This document shows, piece by piece, positions 1 through 8,278 of a DNA stretch of 10,243 nt. Origin of the DNA: Phoronis ovalis (Eukaryota > Phoronida > Phoronidae); NCBI GenBank assembly GCA_028565635.1, contig JAOXYB010066001.1, forward strand, positions 1 through 10,243, given 5' to 3'. How positions within the stretch are numbered: the first letter of the stretch is position 1; every line of letters begins with the position of its first letter. The position numbers and the translations under genes are program-made. The notes beneath the pieces are model-generated. The model was not told where the DNA came from. It did not search any database and saw nothing but the letters and a program-made list of their open reading frames with translations.

Positions 1-213
1 CAAAAATTAATATAATTAACATTTATCATTGTATTTGTTTATTTTTTATGCTTGGTGTTTATAATGCATTTATATGAGTAATCGTACATTGGGGTATAAA
101 GAAACAACACAGGTACCAAGGTAAAAAACTAGTATAAAACTGCTTAAGTGACGCAACAACCAGTGCCTGGACGAGTACATATATTAGAATCGGGATAAAA
201 TGGTGTTTCTTAC
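1..213 (-). other. Partial intron of the Patched-related gene, running off the left edge
   Basis: The donor GTAAGAAAC starts at 213 and reads leftwards. Nothing resembling the next Patched-family exon (second ectodomain) is present in these 213 bases, so the acceptor is probably outside the window. Confidence 0.7.
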
Positions 214-546
214 CTAATTCTCCTTTAGGTAAAATCTTGTTACAACTTATAGCATGCCGATTTTGTTGCTCCCTTTTCCCTGTGAACACCATACATGCCC
301 CAAAGAATGTAATCTGATAGAAAAAGTTAAATAGAATTGCAACTCCAGTATATGAGCAAAATATCTTCACTGATGGATAATCCGTAATGGCTCCGATACA
401 GAGAGCTAATATGTCTGTTAGTGAAGTGATTGTGATGGAGACTGCAGCTTCCTTAAATGTTTGACCCATACTGTCCTCAACTGACAAATGAGGGTTAGTC
501 TGTCGCCATGCCGCTAGCATTACAAACATGCTGTCCACTCCAATGG
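214..546 (-). CDS. Patched-related protein, following exon: end of TM4, TM5 and TM6 of the sterol-sensing domain
   Basis: This 333-nt exon continues the Patched-related frame. The polypyrimidine acceptor TTTTTTTTCCATTTTGTTCAG ends at 547 and joins in phase 1: G of 1350 plus CC of 546-545 makes Ala375. The join reads TTPFLIIAIGVDSMFVMLAAW, the TM4 core of the sterol-sensing domain. Asp379 fills the position of the conserved GxD acid seen in Patched and NPC1; the next residue is Ser, not the second Asp of Patched. TM5 is about 408-428 and contains TSLTD (415-419). TM6 is about 438-462, and YQITFFGACMVFTGKREQQN leads to a short cytosolic segment NRHAISCNKILPK. The exon ends GAATTAG|GTAAGAA in phase 1 at 214. 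The rest of the protein (second ectodomain, TM7-TM12) must lie to the left, outside the window. The open frame continuing to 59 is intron read-through with no family similarity that I can see. Confidence 0.92.
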
Positions 547-1349
547 CTGAACAAAATGGAAAAAAAAATACAATTGAATACAACATCAACTTGTAAGTTC
601 AATTTGTCAAGCCTGGGTTTTAAGGAATTACCTCATGGTCGACATTGATGTCCTATTGCAAGCTCGTGCACACAAGTGTATTCACCTTCATTTTCCTTGT
701 AGCGTTGCCTATTATAATTGATGTCATGAGAACAAACCCCTTTGTAATGACATGTTACGTAACATATGTTAGTAATTCCCCTACAATAAAAGATTAGGAC
801 AAATGCTACCTGGGATATACCTTAAGTATAGGGTCCGATATATATGTTTCACTATTATATTTAAGATTAAGGTTAGAACTAGGAGAAGGTTAACATACGT
901 GACAAAGGGGGTAGAAAAACTATGGTTTGCATCTAGGGGATTTGTGGCTAATACACTCGACTTTTTATTGCTTCCAGGTATGCAATAAAGAGTCCCACCG
1001 GGACCACGATGTTCAGTACAACTACTAAATACTAAGTAGTGATCATATGAGTTGTTTCTCGTGTAGATATCAATATACTCGATATGAAATTTAGAAAAAA
1101 AAGAAAGAAACACAGTTTTTAAATTTTATTTTTCGTTTAGACACTATGTTACTGTGTTAGCAAACTTAGCTAAAACATCCGTTAAAAAGGGCCTTGTGCT
1201 CATAATTTCCCCTAATTATATAAAACTAAATATCTAGATGATGTAATGACTTATAGGCTCTCCCCAAATAGAAAATAACTATTTCATGTTTTCTCTACAG
1301 TTTATGAAAGGGAACCAGGATAACTGCAGCAGTATCATAAATAACTTAC
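547..1349 (-). other. Intron of the Patched-related gene (803 nt, phase 1)
   Basis: The donor is GTAAGTTAT at 1349 downwards and the acceptor TTGTTCAG ends at 547. Removing it restores an unbroken family-like TM4. Most of it is AT-rich, but 631-720 on + is about 42% G+C and carries a separate open, exon-like frame (632-780, listed on its own). Open frames on + at 803-988 and on - at 781-1113 are within this intron and resemble nothing I know. Confidence 0.85.
632..780 (-). other. Cysteine-rich exon-like open frame inside the Patched gene intron (not in the Patched frame)
   Basis: On the minus strand a pyrimidine-rich acceptor CTTTTATTGTAG (AG at 782-781) opens a frame of 48 codons that ends with TGA at 635-633, immediately before a donor-like G|GTAATT (GT at 631-630). 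The peptide has five cysteines, at residues 6, 10, 16, 36 and 46, and contains the stretches CYVTCHYKGVC and NEGEYTCVHELAIGHQC. Its G+C content is higher than the rest of the intron. Spliced from the Patched exon (phase 1) it would hit a stop after a few codons, so it is not a normal Patched exon. It could be a relic or exon of another gene or mobile element, or a stop-bearing cassette. I do not recognise the family. Confidence 0.3.
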
Positions 1350-2416
1350 CGATGATCAAAAATGGTGTTGTAGCGACAATGCTTATAAACTCAACTCCAC
1401 TATAAAGCATAAGACCAAAGGAGGACACAATGGCGAATCCAGCGGCAATAACTCCAAGAAATCCTAACCACGGTTTTGTTAAAACCCAATCTAACATCAC
1501 ACAAGCAAATATAGAAAGCGTTATCATTATGGTAAAAGTAATACTAAAAAGCGGCACAATATCACTCGTTGCTATATCTAGTTCTGTTTCTAATGTTTGT
1601 GAAGTGAAATATGTGATGTCTATACTTAGAAAAGTTAATTTGGAAATGGTGCACATTAGTTCATTTAACCACTGTTTGGCGGCGGTTTCATTTCTTGAGT
1701 CAAGGTAATAGGACATTTGCATTGCAGAAGCCGACAGTACTTCGTGTACAACGTTAGTCTTTACACCGCCCAAATGAGAGCCGAGAAAAAGAGTTGTATT
1801 TCTTTGTAGTGGAATTTCTGGTGCTGGAATAGGTTGTACAGGTGAAAGTCTGATTACCGGTATTTCATACTCTGGATATTTTAAAGTCAAATCCGCCATA
1901 TTTGACGCGTTTCGGTTAATCAGAGCAAGGATAATATTTAAATCAGAACAATCAGCGTTCCATTTCGCGCACACATCACTGTAATTGATCACGTTAGAAT
2001 CAATTACAGTTACGTTTTTTATGATTTCATCTAATAATATTATATCCTGTAAAACATTTTCCCTTAAAACAGAGCCGCCATCTTTACTTGAAATTATCAA
2101 TCTAGCATATAAACCTAAAGTTGTCAATCGGTTCGCTTGAAATTCGCCAGAACCATTAGAATGAAATAAATTCTGCAATATGTTTCTTTCTTCTTTCGCT
2201 TGCCCATTTTCTGGAGTAAAAAGATATTCTACATCTTCATTTGACTTTAGACGAACCAGACCAGTTCCCAGACTCCCTGCGATGATCACTGGTATGATGA
2301 AAAACCATAATGGATAGCGTGCAATGAATTTTGCATAATGGTAGAATGCAGTACTTAGCCATTTTTCTGTCCAAGTTATTAGTTTTATGGTAGAACTTGA
2401 TGTCTGACTGTTTTTT
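1350..2416 (-). CDS. Patched-related (PTCHD3/PTR-like) protein, large exon: TM1, first ectodomain, TM2 to TM4
   Basis: This is the main visible exon of a Patched-family, RND-type membrane protein of the sterol-sensing-domain group; relatives move or sense sterols and other lipids at membranes. Residues are numbered from the spliced start at 2930. TM1 is about 53-72, just after the family-like FIARYPLWFF. The extracellular domain (about 73-303) has DVEYLFTPENGQAKEER, TLGLYARLI, a CAKWNADC cysteine pair (168/175), FLGSHLGGV (229-237) and five N-glycosylation sequons. TM2 is about 304-327, TM3 about 335-362, and TM4 starts near 363. The exon ends in phase 1 at ATCG|GTAAGT. Its 5' edge is either the acceptor TTGTTTTGCAG (AG at 2418-2417) or, if unspliced, continuous sequence back to an ATG at 2433-2431; a TAA at 2457-2455 stops that frame. 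The frame is open and well conserved throughout. Family assignment is from remembered motifs. The exact orthologue and substrate are unknown. Confidence 0.92.
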
Positions 2417-2874
2417 CTGCAAAACAAGTTCATTTCTTCACAAATAACGATCACTTAGCTTTCTAGTCTGTTACCCCTCCCATGGCCCGGTAGCCAACTC
2501 AAACATACTGTCGGTATACTTGCTCATCCAAAACAAGCCTCTAAATAAGTGCAGGAACAAAGTGGTTTAGGACCTTAAGCAAGACTAGTCGCACAAAACA
2601 GACTTTTAAAAGCAAGACCAGGATTATAAACCATGCCACTTTTGTTCAAAATTGCTGAATTTCCTACCCTAAAAGCGTAACACGTGTTTCTAGCCTGGTC
2701 GTCAAATCAAAACCTTTTTCAAGTATTTTTATCAACGATCATGATACTGCCCCCCTGGCCCCCATCTATGGTTGTCTTATCATTCCAAAATCGTTAGCGA
2801 ATGCTTATATTACAAGTTTTATGTGTTAAATGAATGGGGAAAATGTTGTGCTTTCTGGCTGAGAGAATACTCAC
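2417..2874 (-). other. Putative first intron of the Patched-related gene (458 nt), with a G+C-rich patch
   Basis: This is bounded by GTGAGT (2874-2869) and TTGTTTTGCAG (ending 2417). The stretch 2461-2580 is about 46% G+C by my count, well above its surroundings, and 2747-2764 holds a C-rich motif (C6, TGG, C5). If the gene instead starts at 2433, this is upstream intergenic or promoter DNA. No gene is evident in it. Confidence 0.45.
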
Positions 2875-2930
2875 CCTTTGATCCGCTTGCCATTTTCAGT
2901 TTCAGAATACTGTGCTAAAATTATATCCAT
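2875..2930 (-). CDS. Candidate first coding exon of the Patched-related gene (18 codons)
   Basis: An ATG at 2930-2928, with an in-frame TAA directly before it, opens 18 codons (MDIILAQYSETENGKRIK) plus two bases. The exon ends at the strong donor AAAGG|GTGAGT. The phase-2 end fits the acceptor at 2418-2417 exactly (GG+A = Gly19), giving a continuous hydrophilic cytosolic N-terminus of about 50 residues before TM1, a usual length for this family. The alternative is that this intron is not real and translation starts at ATG 2433. A TTTTAG acceptor inside the exon (AG 2916-2915) also permits a non-initial 40-nt exon 2875-2914 in the same frame. I see the sites and phases directly; use as an exon is inference. 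Confidence 0.5.
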
Positions 2931-3066
2931 TTATAATTATATTACATTGAATTGCTTTGTCTCAAGTGAAATAAGAAATACGTATATTAAATAATAATTC
3001 TTGATGTTTATGGTAAATTATGACTGCATGCAGAATTATAATCATCGTACAATATGAAGCCTTGCA

Positions 3067-3269
3067 CTACAATTCACATTCATCTTCAAGTACAAAATAA
3101 TTATAGTTCTTTTTCTTATGGCGCAAGTAGCCGTAATATAACTTACTGGTGGTTTTACTTCTTAATGTGATGTACATTGTAACGCGTACGAATACATAGC
3201 AAACTACCGAGATTGCAAGTAACAATACTACAGTAATAATGCCACTGACAAAATCAATCTCTGGATTGT
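3067..3269 (-). CDS. Transmembrane and cytosolic-tail exon of the putative type I membrane protein
   Basis: After the acceptor TTTATATTCCAG (AG 3271-3270) this exon reads NPEIDFVSG, then a hydrophobic segment of about 22 residues (IITVVLLLAISVVCYVFVRV), and a basic tail containing RSKTTSKLYYGYLRHKKK that ends EDECEL with TAG at 3069-3067. Positive charges after the hydrophobic stretch and a signal peptide upstream fit type I topology with a cytosolic C-terminus. A strong internal donor, ACCA|GTAAGTTAT (GT at 3146-3145), offers an alternative exit after RSKTT. No AATAAA or ATTAAA follows the stop before the Patched exons; only a TATAAA variant at 2935-2930. Receptor-like proteins of this shape are common in invertebrates, but I do not recognise this one. 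Confidence 0.45.
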
Positions 3270-3650
3270 CTGGAATATAAAAATATAAAATAATGTTGCA
3301 GATAGAAAAATATATCAACATATGAGTTACCAGTTAATTAACATGTAAAACAGCTATATTTCATTAATTGGTGACATATTTGAGTATGAGGAGGCATCAT
3401 ATATTTGCTCTTTCAAATTAAGACAAATGTCATAAAAAATAATTTCAGACACATGTACGTGCCTATAAATTAGATATAAATTTCCATGCCTTTTTTATAG
3501 TTAAAGGTATTCAGCAATTAATTTTCAAAATATATTATTAATATTTATGACATCAGTTCTTCAATTAACATTTTACAACACGTTTTTATGAATACTCTGG
3601 AAAGTGTTTATCTATTGCTTTTGGATAAATTTAAATTTTAAAGAACTTAC

Positions 3651-3681
3651 TGTTGATGTTTTCGGTTTGGGTAAAGACAGT
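3651..3681 (-). CDS. 31-nt microexon: extracellular juxtamembrane residues of the putative type I membrane protein
   Basis: The acceptor GTTACTTCTTTGCAG (AG at 3683-3682) and the donor CAACA|GTAAGTT (GT at 3650-3649) bracket 31 nt. In phase 0 they read TVFTQTENIN plus one base, which joins the next exon (A+AC = Asn) to give TENINNNPEIDF just before the transmembrane segment. Both sites are strong and the outgoing phase matches the next exon exactly. Other frames through the pair reach a stop inside the next exon. Upstream linkage to exon 4192-4322 is not in phase without another exon. Confidence 0.4.
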
Positions 3682-4191
3682 CTGCAAAGAAGTAACATAA
3701 AACTATACACCTTATACCAATACCATAGATTCATAGATTAAATTACAAGCACTTTGACAGAATAAAATGAAAAAAAATCACATTTGTCCTCCCGTTTAAA
3801 TTTATTTTATTCTATATTGTTAGATGAACAATTTACCAATGATTACAGAAATTCAAAAAGAGGGATTTTATTCACCATTTATCGGAACTACAGACTGAAA
3901 AAACATGTTCAACTACATGTAGCCTATATTAACTATTTGGCATATGGACACAGTTAAACGCAACCGAACTAGTTATGTGCCTGATATATATTCATTAAAT
4001 TTTCTTTTCTTCCTTTGTGCTGGCATTTTTGGTTGCTTTTACATAAGAGGGAACTCAGTGATAAAAAGATTGGCTCAAATTTTACCTTTCTAAAGTGAAA
4101 TTTACTAACAATTAATGGGATTACTTAAGCTAAGGCACAAGTATGATTGGCACGGAAAATTAGTTGGGAATAGGATAGCTTCAGTTCTTAC
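3682..4191 (-). other. Intronic stretch between exon candidates of the type I membrane protein gene
   Basis: This AT-rich stretch should contain at least one further exon, of length 1 mod 3, if exon 4192-4322 and microexon 3651-3681 belong together. Tested candidates ending at GTAAATTG (GT 3837-3836) run into stops in every frame. It also contains one copy of a 40-bp dispersed repeat at 4107-4146. Confidence 0.4.
4107..4146 (+). repeat. Dispersed 40-bp repeat, copy 1
   Basis: It matches 8962-9001 at 32 of 40 positions without gaps, including a shared TGGGATTA and an AGCTA core. Similarity stops sharply on both sides. It may be the conserved end of an old non-autonomous mobile element. Confidence 0.5.
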
Positions 4192-4322
4192 CAGGTAACT
4201 TCCCGCAATGTTTGGGTATTTTTATAATAATTTATGTTACTAAAGAAGTGGTTGATAAAATCAATTGTATCTTTATACCTTATACAATTCTTATGTGCAT
4301 GCGAGTTAGCAACTATACTCAA
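4192..4322 (-). CDS. Second exon of the putative secretory/type I membrane protein gene (44 residues)
   Basis: The acceptor TTTCAAATAAAG ends at 4323 and the frame continues from the signal-peptide exon in phase 0. The predicted sequence begins LSIVANSHAHKNCIRYKDTI and has a single cysteine and many Asn, Tyr and Ile residues, with no domain I recognise. It ends at the good donor GTTACCTG|GTAAGAAC in phase 2; reading on gives TAA at once, so splicing is required. The next exon must supply one base and must not begin with A, which would create TGA. The 31-nt exon at 3651-3681 begins with A, so at least one exon between the two is missing from my model. A 19-nt candidate (4088-4106) satisfies both phases but is too short to trust. 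Confidence 0.35.
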
Positions 4323-4404
4323 CTTTATTTGAAATAAAATAAAACAATACCAAAATACAATTAATCTTTTCAAAAAATGTATGCGCATTAAATTTTTGAC
4401 CTAC

Positions 4405-4455
4405 CTTTATTTGAAAGGCTAGCATGCAAAACGTTGTCACAATCAGCGTATTCAT
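4405..4455 (-). CDS. Signal-peptide exon of a putative small secretory or type I membrane protein
   Basis: The ATG at 4455-4453 (A at -3) starts 17 codons, MNTLIVTTFCMLAFQIK, an N-terminus with a hydrophobic core that looks like a signal peptide. The exon ends in phase 0 at the donor ATAAAG|GTAGGT. Joined to the acceptor at 4323 it continues LSIVANSHA, which completes a plausible cleavage region. A TATATAAAA box about 95 nt upstream fits a first exon. This is the 5' end of the second minus-strand gene, whose other exons are 4192-4322, 3651-3681 and 3067-3269. The protein family is not recognised. Confidence 0.4.
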
Positions 4456-4508
4456 TTTGATATTTTTCAAACTGCTGTAATGCAATATGCATAATAATAC
4501 ATTATACA

Positions 4509-4524
4509 ATACATTATAATGTAT
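4509..4524. repeat. Perfect 16-bp palindrome ATACATTATAATGTAT
   Basis: The sequence equals its own reverse complement over all 16 bases. It lies about 55 nt upstream of the signal-peptide ATG at 4455 and just downstream of the TATA-like box. It may be a dimer-binding site, a small cruciform, or chance in AT-rich DNA. Confidence 0.6.
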
Positions 4525-4547
4525 ATGGTGGATAAGCTGTTTATTAG

Positions 4548-4556
4548 TTTTATATA
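4548..4556 (-). promoter_or_regulatory. TATA-box-like element upstream of the signal-peptide exon
   Basis: The minus strand reads TATATAAAA, about 95 nt before the ATG at 4455. A start site about 30 nt downstream would leave a 5' leader of about 70 nt. A perfect 16-bp palindrome (4509-4524) falls near that predicted start. In DNA this AT-rich such a match can arise by chance. Confidence 0.3.
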
Positions 4557-7377
4557 AAGCTCCAAATTTGGTTCACGTTATTTCTAATACAGGGTAAATA
4601 AGAATAATCCTGGGAACTGCGGGATAGTAACTACAGTAATGAATTGATCGAATCATGAATATTCTTACATGTCGTCTTTGTTACTTAAAAAAATACAGAT
4701 TGCTTGCATTTTACTCATAAAATTATGTCGAAATACACCAACTTTCCTAATGGACATATATTTATATATATATGACTTTGTTTTCTCACTTAAACACGTT
4801 TTATGAACAGGACTGTTGGAGATTATCTCTTGCGAATTTAAACTACAGAAAAATAGAATAGATTGCTGTGATATCACTTATCTAATGTCTTGGTTTCACT
4901 GAAAATTGAATTGACATTTACATGAAACTGATATGCAATATAAATATCATATATACTTAACCATAATTAGTAAGAATCTATTAATTACTAGCGCGACGTG
5001 TATTTTTGAAATCCTTGTTGAACTATCAATAATTATAAGCTACGCACGAACCTAGGGAGAATGGAAATATTCTTATAACGAAGACATCCCCAAACAGGAA
5101 TGTTAGTAAGACTGGGTCATCTAAAAACCATATTCAACTCGATGTAATATTTTTACAACCAAAAACTATTCCATCAACTTTTGGTATTATATACCCCAAG
5201 TAAGCCAAGGTGATTTTATGCACCAAACATCAGTGTGGTATGTCTTTGCTATCTGCAGCCAGTGTATATATCCCTCACCCCCTCTAGTATTCTTATTTAA
5301 ACTTTCGGTACTGATATTAAATTATTAAGCAGAAAGACTGACATTTTCTATATTATTTTCCTACTTTCATGCAGAAAATGTCTACTTACTTAATTTCGTG
5401 TTTTATCCTGGACGTTCTAATAATTAGACAGTTCAGCATAGAATAATCCCTGTGTTGGTAAGGTGCATATTCCAAGCAAATGAAGACAAGCATCTTAATG
5501 AGACTAATGAAGTATTAGTCAAAAAAAAGAAAACAAAAAAGGGGGAATCCTTGATGATAATAAAATTTAGATAACGCATTTACATTATCATTTAATTTGG
5601 TGAGCTTCCAAAAGGGCAGAAACGAAAGCGCTCATACTTTTGCAAGTACTTGTTCATAAGTTTATCGTAATTGAACATTTTTCCAACTTAATTTGAATTT
5701 GAATTGTTATCAATTAAAATATGTTAGGTAATGTGTATGGTAAACATATCTAGAAACAAGCTAGCGTATCAGACTATACATTTTTAGTTCCTTAATTTAT
5801 ATATAGCACGTATTAGCTAAAAGTAAGAATTTTAAAACCCTTCGGACATTATCCTAATATACGTTGTACATGTGCTGTAAAATATTGATCTTTGTGAATG
5901 TTTTAACCAAATCGTAACATTACCTGCAATTTAAAAAAAGACATGCACACCAGAAGAACACAAAATTGAAACGAGTGACACATATACATCAGGTGGAATC
6001 AATACCTAAAGAACTGTAACATTTCGATTATCTAAATTATCAAGTTATCTAAAACAGTGTTATAATTAAACTTTCTGGAAAGACAATTTCCAGATGACTG
6101 TAAGTACCTCCCCACACTACCTCACAAGTTGTTAAGATATTAAATACAATCACCCATTATTTGTACAAACTTACATCATATTCACATGTGGTGATAAATA
6201 AGCTTATTAAATAAAATCGAAACCGAAAGTCTAACAGCTGTTTGGATGAACGCCCAATTTTAATGTTCAGCAAACGTTTGTGCTTCAAAAAGTAAATATC
6301 ATTATCGTTTTAATGATAGCCATAATTTTCACAAGCCTTATGTAAGTACCTTTCCAAAAATTTATCGTTTTACTGGTCTACATTATCAAAATTATCCTGA
6401 AAGTATAAATTGTGAATAAGTTGCACGAACAGGACAGCTGAATGTTGTTTGGCACAATTTATTCTCTCTTTATACCTAAGTTAAATTTTAGCTAATTAAA
6501 TTAAAAGATAAGTAAACAAAAGTATATTATTTTGAAAGTAAGGCTAAATATTTGAAGTTTCAAAGTTTTATCATCTCAATTTGTTTCAGTTGCATAAATT
6601 TTGAAAATTTATACATTTCAGAAATATGCGTTTCAGCTTTGTAGATATTTATATACAAAATATTTGTGTAAAGTTTGAACTATGTAGCTTCAGTGTCTTT
6701 TTACTTATATTATTTTAAAATTTCCATTTCGAAAGCTTAACGTTTTATCCTAAAATGGCATACCGATCACATGATCTACTTGAGAAAAGTAAGTTACATA
6801 TTTAGAAAGTTTGACTCATACTCTGTTTGCCTTCCTGTTCATTTAATTAGCTAAAATGCAACTTAAAGTAAAAAGTGTGAATCAGTTGTACCGAACAATA
6901 TTGGTTACTTTAAAATTAATAGACTGTATGGATAAACTTTGATAGCGATATGGAACTCAATTATGGTTAAAATATCCAGTCGTTTATTTTTTTAAATCGC
7001 AACAAGATACTAAATTTAACTTAAATCTAACGAACATTAAATATTTACGAAAGTACAGCTTTTGTTTTCTACATGTCCAAAATATGTAATTCACGATATA
7101 TGGCGACACTATATTGTAAAAGATATTGTAAACATGATTTCCAGCATGCTCGATAACATTTTTTCCATTAATTATATACAATTATTTTGGTACCTGCGTT
7201 TAGAAAATTGTAATGTATTATCCTTAAAAAGTTCGTTAATTCAAATGCAAATTATCTGATTCGCGCCAAAAAGACTTCAAAGTTTTGACAAGACGTTAAA
7301 AATGATCAAAGTTGATGTTTATTCAACCAATTATTTTTCATTATGTGATAAAGCCGTTTTAAATTGCCAAAAACTTT
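4557..7377. other. AT-rich DNA without a recognised gene
   Basis: Open frames here are short (4665-4877 on -, 6984-7181 on -, 7062-7259 on +), rich in Ile, Asn, Tyr and Lys as expected from AT-rich noncoding DNA, and lack domain-like motifs or convincing splice partners. Visible structure is limited to a TA-rich run near 4752-4772 and small stem-loops: TCTGGAAA/TTTCCAGA at 6074-6094 and TATCATTA/TAATGATA at 6297-6318. It may be the 5' flank of the type I membrane protein gene or an intron of something larger. Confidence 0.6.
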
Positions 7378-7581
7378 TTAACCTGAGACCTTTGTGTGGT
7401 CCGTTTTTCGACTTGCCTGACTCGGGTAAATTACTGTTCTAATACGTGTTTTATTTAATCTCCGATGTCGGAATGATAACTGACCAAAAATCTGAAGTAG
7501 ACCAATATCTGTTTCGTTGCCCATTTTTCTTTGTCTCCTGTAGTGATTCATGCCAATAAACCCCGAAATAACAACATCCAT
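7378..7581 (-). CDS. Unrecognised 67-codon open frame, possible first exon or repeat relic
   Basis: An ATG at 7581-7579, preceded directly by an in-frame TAA, opens 67 codons ending in TAA at 7380-7378. The patch is richer in G+C than its surroundings and the predicted product is strongly basic and hydrophilic (for example NHYRRQRKMGNETDIG), unlike the Ile/Asn/Lys-rich noise frames nearby. A donor-like CTCAG|GTTAAA overlaps the end, so it could be a first exon with a phase-1 exit. No membrane segment, signal peptide or family motif is visible. It may equally be a relic of a mobile element. Confidence 0.18.
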   Translation of the reverse strand: MDVVISGFIGMNHYRRQRKMGNETDIGLLQIFGQLSFRHRRLNKTRIRTVIYPSQASRKTDHTKVSG

Positions 7582-8240
7582 TTATTGCTTGTTTATTTTT
7601 TTAAAGGAAATCTAAATCTTTTATATTTATAACCTTTAGGGATTAATATCTTTTAATAAAATTTTATATTTGTTTAAAAGGATTTTTTAAAAATTAAACT
7701 TCGTACTTTGATCGGAAGCAAGCGGCATATACATAATGATTTCATATTTTTAGTATAATTACACATCTAACAAAGAAATGTTTTGCAATTTAATCATTAA
7801 TTTAATCATGCCAACATTTAAGCTGACCTGCGATAAGTACGTATATACTGGTACTAATATATGAGTGCTTGATGTAAAGCAGCAGTACTCAACCCTTAAT
7901 GTTAATATTACATGTATATGTACTATATTTTTACTAAATATATATTGAGCTCTGTTACAAGTACAAGGTGTGTAACTCTAATGTAAGCGATATAGGATAA
8001 CATAGCTATCAAGACCAAGAGTGAATATGAAGCCAGAGACTTAAAATTGCAAACGTTACATCTTATATCAGAGTGCATTTTTGCGCAAATACTGAAGGAA
8101 TGCGATTACTCTAAAATTTTGCAGTATTTTTTTTTTGCAAAATTTTTACTGTTGAACTAAGACTACAGTAAATTAGTATGTGTCACATAAGGATTTGTTA
8201 GTAATGACTTTTATAAAACTTTGATCTTCATCTTCTCGAT
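7582..8240. other. AT-rich DNA without a recognised gene; one perfect 11-bp stem-loop
   Basis: There is no coding signal. AAAATTTTGCA (8113-8123) and TGCAAAATTTT (8136-8146) form a perfect 11-bp inverted repeat around a T-rich 12-nt loop. Confidence 0.6.
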
Positions 8241-8278
8241 AACACTTAAGTGCGTGATAAACACTTAAGTGCGTGGTA
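8241..8278. repeat. Two tandem 19-bp units, each with the palindrome CACTTAAGTG
   Basis: Units 8241-8259 and 8260-8278 read AACACTTAAGTGCGTG(A/G)TA and differ at one base. Each contains a perfect 10-bp palindrome, so two equal dyads sit 19 bp apart, close to two helical turns. This could be paired binding sites for a homodimeric factor or a simple tandem duplication. Confidence 0.75.

Noticed and set aside
59-213. Continuation of the open frame past the donor at 214 in the Patched exon
   Set aside because: The extra residues lose all similarity to the family, and a good GTAAGAA donor with a family-typical end lies at 214/213.
1430-1708. 92-codon open frame on the plus strand
   Set aside because: It is the antisense shadow of the conserved Patched exon.
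1981-2007. 9-bp inverted repeat GTAATTGAT/ATCAATTAC
   Set aside because: It lies within conserved coding sequence (VIDSNVINYS) and is expected by chance.
2237-2422. 61-codon open frame on the minus strand
   Set aside because: It is an out-of-frame overlap of the Patched exon, with no features of its own.
2875-2892. ATG in the MASGSK frame of the small upstream exon as the Patched start
   Set aside because: It leaves the exon in phase 1, which does not fit the acceptor at 2417; the MDIIL frame does.
3728-3761. 34-nt candidate exon with correct phases between 4192-4322 and 3651-3681
   Set aside because: The following intron would be only about 46 nt, and the acceptor (CAAAG) is poor.
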